The notes under the pieces are model-generated. The model was given only the letters and a program-made list of their open reading frames with translations. It made no database searches and had not been told where the DNA came from. A program made the translations under genes and the position numbers. Shown one piece after another: positions 25,567-34,435 of a stretch of DNA of 64,000 bases. How positions within the stretch are numbered: the first letter of the stretch is position 1; the number at the start of each line of letters is the position of its first letter. Origin of the DNA: Pseudoalteromonas phenolica (GTDB lineage Bacteria > Pseudomonadota > Gammaproteobacteria > Enterobacterales > Alteromonadaceae); contig NZ_PNEC01000001.1 in assembly GCF_005886345.1 (NCBI RefSeq), positions 62,001-126,000 on the forward strand, read 5' to 3'.

Positions 25567-27417
25567 CTATTTAGTTTGATTAGTACTATTTTGCCCCTCA
25601 TTTGAATCGTCGCTTTGATCTTGCGTTTTATCCAAATCAGGCAAAGGATCTGCGGCTTGGAACGCCCACCCTTTAAACACTAACTTGGGCTCACTTGTTG
25701 CAGTGTTACCCGAGCCAAAATTAACATCTTTAAGTGCGGTATCGAAGTGTACCCCACTACCACCAGAAGAATTAATAATTGATCCTCTGACCGTGCCATA
25801 TAATTGACCACTGCCTGATAACTTAACTTGGGTCAGAGGCGCATATATCGTGGCATACATATCTGATGCCCCTTTAACTTGTACCCCATCTTTCTTATCG
25901 TATGACGAGAAAAAATTTAAGCTTGGAATACCTGTGTCTGTCATCCCTTCTTTTTCTGTGATCACCTCACCACTGGCGCCTAAAATAATTTTACCTGTGG
26001 TGAATACAGTTAAGCTACTGCCACTGCGAATAGTCAACTTGGCATTGCCATCAATTTTAAAGTCGCCATCAACAAGAAAAATAACATCACCACCTGTTAT
26101 GGTCATTTGACCGTCACTGGCTAACCTAAATTTTTTCATACCAAATACGCGTTCTTCATCGGTATTTGAAATGCCATGGTCCTGCTTTAAGTTATCAAAC
26201 AAATATATTTGTGCTGCCTGTGCATTTTGCGCTTTTGCTTTTTTAGTCCCTGTTTGTGATGACTGTAGTCGACCTGTAGTTGGTGTAAACAAGTAACTTT
26301 GTGTTGCACCAACTTCAAAGTCTAAACTTGGTTCTGGGTTTTGTGCCATTACAGAAGGCATATTGAGCGGTAACTCGAACGGATCACACTCTTTGTTTGG
26401 TTTCGCTGGATCATAGTCTGGAGATGTTGGGTCGTAGACCTTTACAGGCTCAAGCTCGGGGGCTTGCTTAAAATAACCGTTCGAATAAGACACATTATAT
26501 AAAATAGTGCCGTCTTCTAGTTCTACTTTATCTTGTGAGTGATAATCAGCCGGAAACTTCCCCGCACCGCCATACATGATGTCATAAGGGTCATTGCCTT
26601 CATTTAAAATCTGGCTGCCCCATTTCATATCAACATCACCAGTCACCCTTGCAAACCCTTTTACATCGCCCCCTTTATGGGTAAAAAAGCCACCAGAATA
26701 TATATTGCCTTCAACGCGATAACCTGAGCCGCCACCGCCGCTAATTTCAACGCCGGTATTGGAGTGTACATCACCAATAATTGGCGAAGACCCTTTTAAA
26801 TATACAACCCCAGATGCTTTAACATCGCCTTTAATAGGTGAGTTTCCTGAAATGGTAACGCTAGAGTCACCAATGACGGTATTTACATGTCCAGAAGAGT
26901 CCCTATTGGTATTTGAATACGGACCTTTAGATGAGTCATAACTATCGACCATACCACTTCCAGACAGGTTTACACCTTTACAGCCTGTTACTGCATTTTG
27001 AAATGGCGAATTATTTTGCCCGGGTTGAAACTCAAAACGCGCTATCAGTTTCTGATTTGCATCACCAAAATAGCGCTGTCCAAGACTGGATACTTCCAAT
27101 AAACCAGCACCATTTTTTATTACGTTCGCCTGAAATAAGGCGTCATCTCCGACAGTACCACCACCTGTGTGCGTACCATGCTGATTTACAAGATCGTCAA
27201 TACTGAGGTTAGGGTTACTTTCTAACTCAGATTGTAGAGCTGCAGCGGCAATAAACACCCCTTTTTCAGCTAATAATCGTGCATTCATGTCCTTTTGAAA
27301 GTTACCCGTCAAGCGCTCTTGTATAACCGTTTCTTTTAACGCTCCGAAAACAACCACACTTGCCATGGTGCTCATCAGCATGACTTTTATTAGTGTAAAA
27401 CCCGATTGCTTTCTCAT
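25567..27417 (-). CDS. pilX: PilX-like minor pilin with large C-terminal domain
   Basis: The 616-residue protein starts MRKQSG-FTLIKVMLM: a prepilin peptidase site followed by a hydrophobic helix, then VIQERLTGNFQKDMNARLLAEKG, which matches the PilX N-terminal region. The pilin position +5 is Lys instead of Glu. Known PilX proteins also lack the usual Glu5. The remaining 500 residues are far longer than a normal PilX and contain Gly/Val repeats (GDVKASG, GDVHSN, GNIYSG, GDVDMK) suggesting a beta-helix. It is last in a minor-pilin operon and overlaps pilW by 4 nt. It may form the pilus tip; this is inference. Confidence 0.8.
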   Translation of the reverse strand: MRKQSGFTLIKVMLMSTMASVVVFGALKETVIQERLTGNFQKDMNARLLAEKGVFIAAAALQSELESNPNLSIDDLVNQHGTHTGGGTVGDDALFQANVIKNGAGLLEVSSLGQRYFGDANQKLIARFEFQPGQNNSPFQNAVTGCKGVNLSGSGMVDSYDSSKGPYSNTNRDSSGHVNTVIGDSSVTISGNSPIKGDVKASGVVYLKGSSPIIGDVHSNTGVEISGGGGSGYRVEGNIYSGGFFTHKGGDVKGFARVTGDVDMKWGSQILNEGNDPYDIMYGGAGKFPADYHSQDKVELEDGTILYNVSYSNGYFKQAPELEPVKVYDPTSPDYDPAKPNKECDPFELPLNMPSVMAQNPEPSLDFEVGATQSYLFTPTTGRLQSSQTGTKKAKAQNAQAAQIYLFDNLKQDHGISNTDEERVFGMKKFRLASDGQMTITGGDVIFLVDGDFKIDGNAKLTIRSGSSLTVFTTGKIILGASGEVITEKEGMTDTGIPSLNFFSSYDKKDGVQVKGASDMYATIYAPLTQVKLSGSGQLYGTVRGSIINSSGGSGVHFDTALKDVNFGSGNTATSEPKLVFKGWAFQAADPLPDLDKTQDQSDDSNEGQNSTNQTK

Positions 27418-27950
27418 GCGTTACCCTCAAATGCCTTGATCAATATTAGCTGCGTTGTTGCGATATCAATTTGCAACCCTGCGCCGAAATGCGATGGTAT
27501 ATCAAGGGGCTTCACAACAATAACCACTAAAAAGTTATTAAATGTAAAGTTAATCGAGTCGATACCTTTAAGCAGCCTAGCAGCGCCATTACCATCACCA
27601 ATATCACAGGTTAAAAAACCATTAGAAAGTGTATAGGTTTCTGTATAGTCAACAATTGGTGTTGTGCCTTGACAAGAAAGCACATTGGCAAATTGTTCAA
27701 ATTGGATCGTTAACCCATCAGCAGACACTGTCGGTTCTGAAATCGTTTGTTTTGCACTGCGAGTAAATACTTGGCTGGTATATCTGATCACCTCTTGTGC
27801 ATCTGATAACTCTTGCGTCATACGTACAGTACTTTTAATGGCTGAGTAAGACATAGCGACCCCAGCAAGCAAAAATAACCCCACTGTCATTGCGACCAAC
27901 ATCTCAAGTAGAGTGTAGCCAGATTGTTGCCGACTATGGGTTACATACAT
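27414..27950 (-). CDS. pilW: PilW-like minor pilin
   Basis: This 178-residue prepilin begins with a short basic leader ending QQSG, then YTLLEMLVAMTVGLFLLAGVAM, the pilin helix with Glu5. The start at 27950 is chosen because GAGGT lies 5 bases upstream; an earlier in-frame ATG at 27974 would lengthen the leader. PilW works with PilV, PilX and FimT/PilE-type pilins to initiate type IV pilus assembly. It overlaps pilV and pilX at both ends, consistent with coupled translation. Confidence 0.85.
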   Translation of the reverse strand: MYVTHSRQQSGYTLLEMLVAMTVGLFLLAGVAMSYSAIKSTVRMTQELSDAQEVIRYTSQVFTRSAKQTISEPTVSADGLTIQFEQFANVLSCQGTTPIVDYTETYTLSNGFLTCDIGDGNGAARLLKGIDSINFTFNNFLVVIVVKPLDIPSHFGAGLQIDIATTQLILIKAFEGNA

Positions 27951-28368
27951 CTGGCACCTCGACAAAACTGGCATTGAGCGTGATCTGATTTAATAATTGC
28001 TTTTGCGCGTCATCAGCAACACGTAAATCTTTCCAAGTTACCGTAATGGGCATTTCATGTGTGTCATCTCTGTATTGCTCTGGAAGTTGAAGCGTATACC
28101 TGAATGACAACGATTGTGGCGGTTGCAATGCCTGTCTAAAGGCTTGCTCCTCAAACTTTGAAGGGGATTTATGTTGAATTTCACATAGCTCAGGCCACAT
28201 ACGTTCAATCGCATTCTGTGCCTGTACTAATGAGACAGTATAATCAAAGCTGTTGTTTGCAAATTGCAGTGACTTTAGCTGAGTGACACCTAGACCAATC
28301 AGCGCAATACTGGCAATGAACATAGAAACCAGCACTTCAATCAAAGAAAAACCTGAGTTTACGCGCAA
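27934..28368 (-). CDS. pilV: PilV-like minor pilin (TTG start)
   Basis: The 144-residue protein begins MRVNSG-FSLIEVLVSMFIASIALIGLG, a prepilin site with Glu5, followed by a small beta domain ending in Cys. The only start consistent with the leader is a TTG at 28368, overlapping the FimT stop by 10 bases, with AAGGCGG upstream. It is the third gene of the minor pilin operon. Confidence 0.85.
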   Translation of the reverse strand: MRVNSGFSLIEVLVSMFIASIALIGLGVTQLKSLQFANNSFDYTVSLVQAQNAIERMWPELCEIQHKSPSKFEEQAFRQALQPPQSLSFRYTLQLPEQYRDDTHEMPITVTWKDLRVADDAQKQLLNQITLNASFVEVPDVCNP

Positions 28369-28823
28369 TTTTCTGCCGCCTTACCTAACCAGCTTTGACC
28401 ACTGCGCAAAATACACAAACGATAATCTTCAGTATTACCATCATTATCAGAAATCAAAATATTACTTTGTAAATTCAGCTCTCCAGTCGAACGGATCATG
28501 CGATTAACGAGTTCAGCGTTAACTGTGGGGTAATTTGAAGCAAACTGTCGCAACGTTTCTCTGCCATCTGCCACTTCAATCTCAACCAACCAAGCACTAT
28601 CTTGCTTGGTAAGCATAACTGTTTGCGATCGCTTTACTGCTTCACTTCTTGCATATCGATACACAGCATTTAATTCATTAGCAGTTTTAGTAAGGCGCTC
28701 TTGTTTTATAAACTGAGCAAATGATGGAGCAGCTAACATGGCTAAAATACTCACTAAACCAAGCGCGATCAATAACTCAATCATAGTAAAACCGCGAGAC
28801 TTTTGCTTATTTCCAACAATCAT
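28359..28823 (-). CDS. fimT: FimT/FimU-like minor pilin (GspH family)
   Basis: The protein is about 154 residues from the ATG at 28823. Its leader ends KSRG and the pilin helix is FTMIELLIALGLVSILAMLAAPSF. The following KQERLTKTANELNAVYRYARSEAVKRSQTV matches FimT/GspH. Alternative in-frame starts at 28829 and 28856 exist and would overlap the preceding pilin more; the exact start is uncertain. The last residues contain two cysteines likely to form a disulfide (CILRSGQ...ENC). Confidence 0.85.
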   Translation of the reverse strand: MIVGNKQKSRGFTMIELLIALGLVSILAMLAAPSFAQFIKQERLTKTANELNAVYRYARSEAVKRSQTVMLTKQDSAWLVEIEVADGRETLRQFASNYPTVNAELVNRMIRSTGELNLQSNILISDNDGNTEDYRLCILRSGQSWLGKAAENCA

Positions 28824-29232
28824 GACCATTTCCACTCGCGCTTGTGTCGCCTGCATGATTAATCGTTAAAACCCCACACCTATCAGTTGCTTGGGCGCTA
28901 TTGGCTTTAGGTGTAGCGGTAAGTGAAAACCCTAAACTTCTATAGTCTGCTGCAACATCAGGTTTATCAGTGTGAGTATAAGTAAAGGTATAAACACGAG
29001 AGCTAGGTAAGCCTTTATAAGTATCTTTATCTGGATACCCACCATTTCTTGAATATATACGCTCTAGCGTCGCAGCTGTTTGCAGCATTAATTGTTGAGC
29101 GTCGGAGCGATTACCATCTTGGATATACCTTTCATATGATGGATAAGCCAAAGTCGTTACAATTGCGACTATAGCAACGACAATTAGCAACTCAATTAAC
29201 GTAAAACCTTTTATCTTAACTTTAGAATTCAT
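28807..29232 (-). CDS. pilE: PilE-like type IV pilin
   Basis: The 141-residue prepilin begins MNSKVKIKG-FTLIELLIVVAIVAIVTTLAYPSYERYIQ, the type IVa consensus with Glu5, and continues with a DGNRSDAQQLMLQTAATLERIYSRNGGYP motif typical of minor PilE-like proteins. Two C-terminal cysteines (DRCG and HDCWK) should close the D-loop. An in-frame upstream start at 29292 would add a non-pilin leader and is rejected. It is the first gene of the fimT-pilV-pilW-pilX operon. Confidence 0.88.
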   Translation of the reverse strand: MNSKVKIKGFTLIELLIVVAIVAIVTTLAYPSYERYIQDGNRSDAQQLMLQTAATLERIYSRNGGYPDKDTYKGLPSSRVYTFTYTHTDKPDVAADYRSLGFSLTATPKANSAQATDRCGVLTINHAGDTSASGNGHDCWK

Positions 29233-29476
29233 ACTCAAACCAAATAAAACAGCGCTGTCATTTTTAACAAAGGCATAACAAGAAAAATACATAACACTTA
29301 TTACTAGTTGTTATAACTTGTTATTAAATATGACATTAATAAAGTGGTAACAATACCACGGTTGTTCATGTTTAAAAAAGTGGGACGACTTACATGTAAT
29401 TACACGTTGTGTCCTTTGCTCAGTTCCGTGAGAGGTTTATACGAAGAGAGGGTGTGATAATTTTTATTTTTAATAT

Positions 29477-29506
29477 AAAAACCGCGTGCAAAACACGCGG
29501 CTTTTT
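29477..29506 (-). terminator. Terminator of the rpsF-rplI operon
   Basis: A 7-bp GC stem (29482-29488, 29494-29500) is flanked by A and T runs that extend pairing, 16 bases after the rplI stop on the minus strand. Confidence 0.8.
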
Positions 29507-29522
29507 AATACTTAATCAGAGA

Positions 29523-29975
29523 TTAAGCTTCAGCAATAACGATTACTTTGATAGTAGCAGTTACGTCTGAGTGTACAGCGATTGCAACGTCAAATTCGCC
29601 AGTCTCACGGATAGTACCTAGAGGTAGACGAACTTCTGATTTAGCAACTTCAACACCAACAGCTGAGATAGCGTCAGCGATGTCACGAGTACCGATAGAA
29701 CCAAATAGCTTACCTTCGTCACCAGCTTTAGATACTAGAGTAACTTCAGCTAATGCTTCTAGCTTCTCAGCGCGTGCTTGAGCAGCTGTTAGTTCTTCAG
29801 CAATCTTCGCTTCTAATTCAGCGCGACGAGCTTCAAAAGTTTCGATGTTAGCTTTAGTCGCTGGAACTGCTTTACCTTTAGGGAATAAGAAGTTACGAGC
29901 GAAGCCAGATTTAACTGCAACTTGGTCACCTAAGTTACCAAGGTTTGCGATCTTGTCTAGTAGAATAACTTGCAT
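29523..29975 (-). CDS. rplI: 50S ribosomal protein L9
   Basis: The 150-residue protein begins [36 protein letters not shown], the L9 N-terminal domain, followed by the long connecting helix (about 41-75) and a C-terminal domain. L9 binds 23S rRNA and limits frameshifting and ribosome stacking. It is last in rpsF-priB-rpsR-rplI. Confidence 0.98.
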   Translation of the reverse strand: MQVILLDKIANLGNLGDQVAVKSGFARNFLFPKGKAVPATKANIETFEARRAELEAKIAEELTAAQARAEKLEALAEVTLVSKAGDEGKLFGSIGTRDIADAISAVGVEVAKSEVRLPLGTIRETGEFDVAIAVHSDVTATIKVIVIAEA

Positions 29976-30011
29976 GTTTCTACACCTTTTAAAAACGAGT
30001 TAATCCGCTGC

Positions 30012-30239
30012 TTACTTATGTAAGTCAGTGTATGGAAGAAGGGCTAAGTAGCGAGCACGCTTGATAGCAGTTGCTAGCTGGCGCTGGTATTTAGCGCTAG
30101 TACCTGTGATACGGCTAGGTACGATTTTGCCACTTTCAGTTACATAGTTTTTAAGAGTAGCTAGATCTTTGTAATCAATTTGTTGTACGCCTTCCGCTTT
30201 GAAACGGCAGAACTTACGACGTCTGAAATAACGTGCCAT
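30012..30239 (-). CDS. rpsR: 30S ribosomal protein S18
   Basis: S18 (75 residues) forms the platform of the small subunit with S6. It begins [19 protein letters not shown] and contains [32 protein letters not shown] sequence, both signatures. The ATG at 30239 is the family start, with GAGGA upstream; a longer in-frame start at 30254 overlaps priB and is unlikely. Confidence 0.97.
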   Translation of the reverse strand: MARYFRRRKFCRFKAEGVQQIDYKDLATLKNYVTESGKIVPSRITGTSAKYQRQLATAIKRARYLALLPYTDLHK

Positions 30240-30250
30240 GAGTAATTTCC

Positions 30251-30574
30251 TCAATTAATTCTTTCAATATGTTGTGCATGTAATACAAGTTGACTTAAAC
30301 CATTTCGATTTTCGTGACGATTTAAAAAACCGCGTACTTGTATTGCCTGCCCAACGTATAAATGCTGTGTTTGATTCTGTAATTGTGCACCGCTTGCAAC
30401 CACACTTAGACGAACATAACTATTTCTATTTAGTTCGGCTTCGACTTGCATTGATTTGTGCTCAAGTACAAAAGTGCAATGTGGAATACCAGCTGGGCTT
30501 TGACTAAATTTGGGTGTTTTACAAACCGTACCCGAGAGTACATATTGATTTGTATACAGATCAGGCTGTGTCAC
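30251..30574 (-). CDS. priB: Primosomal replication protein N (PriB)
   Basis: PriB is a small single-strand-DNA-binding OB-fold protein that works with PriA and DnaT in replication restart. The 107-residue protein has the OB pattern [33 protein letters not shown] and [32 protein letters not shown]. The position between rpsF and rpsR is diagnostic in gammaproteobacteria. Confidence 0.95.
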   Translation of the reverse strand: MTQPDLYTNQYVLSGTVCKTPKFSQSPAGIPHCTFVLEHKSMQVEAELNRNSYVRLSVVASGAQLQNQTQHLYVGQAIQVRGFLNRHENRNGLSQLVLHAQHIERIN

Positions 30575-30603
30575 CTATTTAATCAATCCAGATTCAATAA
30601 CGA

Positions 30604-30945
30604 TTAAGCAGAAGCTGCTTCTTTTTTCTCTTCTTTAACAAGAGGAGACGCTTCAGTTACAGCGTTTTTAGTACGCATAACTAGGTTACGAAGCACTGCA
30701 TCGTTGTAGCGGAAAGAAGTTTCAAGCTCGTTGATTACTTCAGTTGGTGCTTCAACGTTCATTAGAACATAGTGTGCTTTGTGAAGCTTTTCGATTGGGT
30801 AAGCCAGTTGACGACGACCCCAGTCTTCTAGACGGTGAATTTGACCACCAGCTTCAGTGATAGAACCAGTATAACGCTCGATCATACCAGGTACTTGCTC
30901 ACTTTGATCTGGGTGAACCATGAATACGATTTCGTAATGACGCAT
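30604..30945 (-). CDS. rpsF: 30S ribosomal protein S6
   Basis: S6 (113 residues) begins [27 protein letters not shown] and contains [27 protein letters not shown], both diagnostic. The acidic C-terminal tail [11 protein letters not shown] lacks the poly-glutamate stretch modified by RimK in E. coli, though the glutamates could be a target. It leads the ribosomal operon. A sigma-70-like promoter lies just upstream. Confidence 0.98.
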   Translation of the reverse strand: MRHYEIVFMVHPDQSEQVPGMIERYTGSITEAGGQIHRLEDWGRRQLAYPIEKLHKAHYVLMNVEAPTEVINELETSFRYNDAVLRNLVMRTKNAVTEASPLVKEEKKEAASA

Positions 30946-31035
30946 GGATATTCCTTACGGTTAATATAGCCTTGTCCCGTTTCGGCCAGTCGGGGGAAGG
31001 CAAGGAACTAAATGTGATAGCCGAAATGAGCGCGT

Positions 31036-31064
31036 ATTCTACGTTGTGTTGGGAGTTTTGGCAA
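31036..31064 (-). promoter_or_regulatory. Probable sigma-70 promoter of rpsF operon
   Basis: On the minus strand TTGCCA (31059-31064) and TAGAAT (31036-31041) are separated by exactly 17 bases, about 90 bases before the rpsF start. Confidence 0.65.
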
Positions 31065-31135
31065 TGAAAAAAGCAGAAAAAGACTAATAATTAATCAGTA
31101 AATGAAAGAAATTAAATTAGATTTGAAAAAGAGAT

Positions 31136-31211
31136 TGGAGCGGCACACGAGGTTCGAACTCGTGACCTCGACCTTGGCAAGGTCGCGCTCTACCAGCTGA
31201 GCTAGTGCCGC
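31136..31211 (-). tRNA. tRNA-Gly (GCC), downstream copy
   Basis: The 76-nt cloverleaf reads GCGGCAC...TTGCCAA anticodon loop (GCC), T-loop GTTCGAA, discriminator T and encoded CCA. It is identical base for base to the copy at 31387-31462. Confidence 0.96.
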
Positions 31212-31248
31212 ATTCCATAGTTAGCTCTATGTTGTTTGTAACATTGCG

Positions 31249-31289
31249 AAGGTCGCGTCTATTACCCGAAGCAGCTGAGCTAGTGCCGC
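31249..31289 (-). pseudogene. Decayed tRNA-Gly 5'-half fragment (copy 1)
   Basis: Read on the minus strand it begins GCGGCACTAGCTCAGCTG like tRNA-Gly, then has an altered D-loop and ends in GCGACCTT of the anticodon stem. The anticodon, T-arm and 3' acceptor strand are lost. Confidence 0.8.
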
Positions 31290-31312
31290 ATTTCATAGAT
31301 AACCCGTGATTT

Positions 31313-31334
31313 TTAGCAGCTGAGTTAGTACTGC
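31313..31334 (-). pseudogene. Short decayed tRNA-Gly D-arm fragment
   Basis: About 22 bases resembling the acceptor 5' strand and D-arm of tRNA-Gly with several changes, between the two functional copies. More decayed than the other fragments. Confidence 0.55.
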
Positions 31335-31386
31335 ATATAATTAGTTATACACTAATTTAACTTGCGTAAAAGCAAGATTAAGAAGT

Positions 31387-31462
31387 TGGAGCGGCACACG
31401 AGGTTCGAACTCGTGACCTCGACCTTGGCAAGGTCGCGCTCTACCAGCTGAGCTAGTGCCGC
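31387..31462 (-). tRNA. tRNA-Gly (GCC), upstream copy
   Basis: Identical 76-nt tRNA-Gly with GCC anticodon and encoded CCA; the first of the two copies in the direction of transcription, after the orn terminator. Confidence 0.96.
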
Positions 31463-31499
31463 ATTCCATAGTTAGCTCTGTGTTATTAGCAACATTGCA

Positions 31500-31540
31500 A
31501 AGGTCGCCTCTATTACCTGGAGCAGCTGAGCTAATGCCGC
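31500..31540 (-). pseudogene. Decayed tRNA-Gly 5'-half fragment (copy 2)
   Basis: Corresponds to 31249-31289 in the other unit. It keeps GCGGCATTAGCTCAGCTG and the 5' anticodon stem, with one change in the acceptor/D junction. Confidence 0.8.
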
Positions 31541-31574
31541 ATCACAATATTTAGCAATATAATTGCTGTGCTTT

Positions 31575-31612
31575 AAAAAAGAAACCCCGCAGAGTTACTC
31601 TCTTAAGCGGGG
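31575..31612 (-). terminator. Terminator of orn
   Basis: CCCCGC (31585-31590) pairs with GCGGGG (31607-31612) around a partly paired loop; on the minus strand a T-rich tail (TTTCTTTTTT) follows. It lies about 40 bases after the orn stop and isolates the tRNA-Gly genes. Confidence 0.8.
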
Positions 31613-31651
31613 CAAGATTCTACAATAATGCAGGTGCTTTGCAAGCAGTTT

Positions 31652-32197
31652 TTAAAGATTAAAGAACTTTTCTTTATAAACCTTTAATTCCATTATTGAA
31701 TCTTTTATGTCGTCTAGCGCAAGGTGTGAGCTTTTCTTTTTAACTTCACTCAGCAATTCAGGCTTCCAGCGGCGAGCTAGCTCTTTCACTGTACTCACAT
31801 CTAGGTTGCGATAGTGAAAGTAAGCCTCAAGTTCAGGCATGTACTTATTTAAAAAGCGGCGGTCCTGTCCAATCGAATTACCACACATAGGCGAGCTACC
31901 AGGTGGTACCCACTCTTTTAAAAACTCTAAAGTTTGTGCAATGGCATCGTCTTCAGTGAACTTGCTGGCTTTACAGCGTGCTGTCAAACCTGAACGACCG
32001 TGTTGATTGGTACACCATTCGTCCATGTTATCTAACAACTCATCACTTTGATGAATAGCAATAACAGGGCCTTCAGCTAATACATTTAAATCACCATCAG
32101 TAATAACCGTAGCAATTTCTAAGATTTTATCTGTTTTAGGCTCTAAGCCCGTCATTTCAAGATCTAGCCAGATCAAATTTGATTCATTAAAAGACAT
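31652..32197 (-). CDS. orn: Oligoribonuclease
   Basis: Orn degrades 2-nt RNA fragments to mononucleotides and is usually essential in gammaproteobacteria; it also clears pGpG from cyclic-di-GMP turnover. The 181-residue DEDDh exonuclease shows D12 and E14 ([10 protein letters not shown]), [11 protein letters not shown] with the third acidic residue, and [11 protein letters not shown] with the final His and Asp. It is divergent from rsgA, the conserved arrangement. Confidence 0.97.
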   Translation of the reverse strand: MSFNESNLIWLDLEMTGLEPKTDKILEIATVITDGDLNVLAEGPVIAIHQSDELLDNMDEWCTNQHGRSGLTARCKASKFTEDDAIAQTLEFLKEWVPPGSSPMCGNSIGQDRRFLNKYMPELEAYFHYRNLDVSTVKELARRWKPELLSEVKKKSSHLALDDIKDSIMELKVYKEKFFNL

Positions 32198-32399
32198 AAA
32201 CTACCTTAGCGGTACTTCCTTTAGATCCAATGCAATTAGATATATCATATTAGCTTCACTTGTTTACCTAAAGCTTTTTTTTTAAAAGCGCTTAATTTAA
32301 TTGAGTTATAGCCCATTTAAGCCATGCTCACAAAGTAAACAGAGTGATTTTAGGCAATTTTATTAATTGCGATTTTGATCAGTGACAAGCTAAGTACCT

Positions 32400-33458
32400 A
32401 TGGCAAAACAAAAGAAACTCAGTAAAGGCCAATCCCGTCGGATCAGTGCCAACCATCAAAAACGCTTGCGAAAAGCTAAACAGCAGCATAGCGAGCAACA
32501 AGATACACAGTGGCAAACCGACAATTTAGGTCCGACTGAAAAAGCAGTGGTAATAAGCCGCTTCGGCCAACATGCCGATATAGAAACCACTGACGGCGAA
32601 GTATTACGCTGTAATATTCGCAGAACCGTTGGCGGTTTAGTATGCGGTGATGAAGTATTCTTTCGTCGTGCCAAAGTCAGTGATGGTGACCTCGCTGGTG
32701 TTATAGAGGCCATTGAAGAGCGCCGTTCACAGCTTACCCGCCCAGATTTTTATGATGGCGTTAAAGTCGTTGCAGCAAACATTGACCAAATCTTAATGGT
32801 GTCTGCAATTTTGCCTGAGTTCACCCCGCAAATTATCGACCGATATTTAGTTGCTTGTGAAGATATGGGTATCGAGCCCATCTTAGTACTGAATAAAATC
32901 GACTTAATTGATGATGAAGGGCTTGAGTTCATTAACGAGATTTTAGATATCTATCGCGAATTAGGTTACAAAGTACACCTTGTTAGTACCAAAACTGGTG
33001 AAGGGATTGACGCGCTTAAGCAAATTTTAGTTGGTAAAAACAATATATTTGTAGGCCAATCTGGGGTGGGTAAATCAACGCTCGTCAATACCGTACTGCC
33101 TGATGCAGATATTCTTACTAAAGAAGTCTCTGAAAACAGTGGTCTTGGTCAGCACACCACCACAGTGTCACGATTACACCATTTACCGAGTGGCGGTAAC
33201 CTGATTGATTCTCCAGGGATCCGTGAGTTTGGCTTATGGCATTTAGACGTAGAACGCGTAACTTGGTGCTTCAAAGAGTTTCGAGAGTTTATCGGCGGCT
33301 GTCGCTTTAGAGACTGTAAACACCTGAATGATCCGGGGTGTATTTTAGTTGAAGCAGTTGAAGAGGGGAAAATCACTGAGCTGAGGTTTGACAGCTACCA
33401 CCGCATTTTAGAATCAATGGCAGATGGCCGAGCAGGCGCTCGTGCACCAAGAGTTTAA
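32400..33458 (+). CDS. rsgA: Ribosome small-subunit-dependent GTPase RsgA
   Basis: RsgA checks late maturation of the 30S subunit. The 352-residue protein has a basic N-terminal tail, an OB domain (about 45-110) and a circularly permuted GTPase: LNKIDL (G4) comes before GQSGVGKS (G1, 219-226) and DSPG (G3). The C-terminal zinc knuckle is [14 protein letters not shown]. It is upstream of psd, 60 nt away on the same strand, as in E. coli. Confidence 0.97.
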   Translation: MAKQKKLSKGQSRRISANHQKRLRKAKQQHSEQQDTQWQTDNLGPTEKAVVISRFGQHADIETTDGEVLRCNIRRTVGGLVCGDEVFFRRAKVSDGDLAGVIEAIEERRSQLTRPDFYDGVKVVAANIDQILMVSAILPEFTPQIIDRYLVACEDMGIEPILVLNKIDLIDDEGLEFINEILDIYRELGYKVHLVSTKTGEGIDALKQILVGKNNIFVGQSGVGKSTLVNTVLPDADILTKEVSENSGLGQHTTTVSRLHHLPSGGNLIDSPGIREFGLWHLDVERVTWCFKEFREFIGGCRFRDCKHLNDPGCILVEAVEEGKITELRFDSYHRILESMADGRAGARAPRV

Positions 33459-33518
33459 AAATTTTACAATTTATATGTTAATATCCGCGCTAATTATTTT
33501 TAGGAATTTATAGTCCCC

Positions 33519-34376
33519 ATGGATAAATTTAAAATTGCCATGCAATACGCCATGCCTAAGCATGGGATCTCTCGCCTTGTTGGTAAACTGGCTGCAGCCG
33601 AAGCGGGTTCAGTCACCACATCTTTAATCAAAGCCTTTATTAAGCAATATAAGATCAACATGAGTGAGGCGCTGTACGAAGATCCTGCGCACTATAAAAC
33701 CTTTAATGAATTCTTTACGCGTCCTCTGAAGCCGGGTATTCGCCCATTGACTGAAGATGAAAGCATCATCACTCACCCTGTAGATGGCGCAATTAGCCAG
33801 CTAGGTGATATTGTCGATGGTCAGCTTATCCAAGCTAAAGAACATAACTACAGTGTACAAGAGCTACACGGTGGCCATGAAGAAGATGCGACCCCATTCT
33901 TAGGCGGTAAATTTGCCTGTATTTACCTAGCGCCTAAAGATTATCACCGTATTCATATGCCAATTGACGGTACGCTGCGTAAAATGATCTATGTACCGGG
34001 TGACTTATTCTCAGTAAACCCACTTACCGCGAAAAACGTGCCTAATCTATTTGCCCGCAACGAGCGTGTAGTCGCCATTTTTGATACTAAAATAGGCCCG
34101 CTTGCAATGACCTTAGTTGGTGCAACCATTGTGGCAAGTATCGAAACGATTTGGGCGGGTACGGTTACTCCACCAGCAGGTCGTGATGTGATGACATGGA
34201 ATTACCCTGCTGAGGGCGAAAAAGCCATTCACTTAAAGAAAGGTGATGAAATGGGCCGCTTTAAGTTAGGTTCAACTGTGGTTTTGGCTTGGGGTAAAGA
34301 GCAGGCTGATTTCTTAGACAGTGAACAACCTGAAACGGTTACTCGTATGGGCACACCGTTTGCCAATATTAAGTAA
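33519..34376 (+). CDS. psd: Phosphatidylserine decarboxylase proenzyme
   Basis: Psd converts phosphatidylserine to phosphatidylethanolamine in the inner membrane. The 285-residue proenzyme has the self-cleavage motif L250-G251-S252-T, where Ser252 becomes the pyruvoyl group of the alpha subunit. [11 protein letters not shown] and FSVNPLT are conserved active-site segments. It follows rsgA and ends in a terminator. Confidence 0.97.
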   Translation: MDKFKIAMQYAMPKHGISRLVGKLAAAEAGSVTTSLIKAFIKQYKINMSEALYEDPAHYKTFNEFFTRPLKPGIRPLTEDESIITHPVDGAISQLGDIVDGQLIQAKEHNYSVQELHGGHEEDATPFLGGKFACIYLAPKDYHRIHMPIDGTLRKMIYVPGDLFSVNPLTAKNVPNLFARNERVVAIFDTKIGPLAMTLVGATIVASIETIWAGTVTPPAGRDVMTWNYPAEGEKAIHLKKGDEMGRFKLGSTVVLAWGKEQADFLDSEQPETVTRMGTPFANIK

Positions 34377-34406
34377 CCTCATTGCAGGATAAACACTTAA
34401 ATTTAT

Positions 34407-34430
34407 AAAGCCTGCATGAGCAGGCTTTTT
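34407..34430 (+). terminator. Terminator of rsgA-psd
   Basis: Nine-bp arms (34407-34415, 34420-34428), ATGA loop and T run, 30 bases after the psd stop; next to the end of convergent thiF. Confidence 0.85.
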
Positions 34431-34435
34431 TGTAT

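Larger units (their letters stand above)
31136..31289 (-). repeat. Tandem duplication unit 1: tRNA-Gly plus decayed tRNA fragment
   Basis: This 154-bp unit matches 31387-31540 with a period of 251 bases. The tRNA half is identical; the other 78 bases differ at nine positions. The far end is a tRNA-Gly 5'-half fragment. Confidence 0.85.
31387..31540 (-). repeat. Tandem duplication unit 2: tRNA-Gly plus decayed tRNA fragment
   Basis: Second 154-bp unit, matching 31136-31289 along its full length; see that entry for the comparison. Confidence 0.85.

Noticed and set aside
31136..31540. CRISPR-like or mobile repeat array
   Set aside because: The repeats are explained by two tRNA-Gly genes plus decayed copies; unit length and spacing are not CRISPR-like, and no transposase is present.
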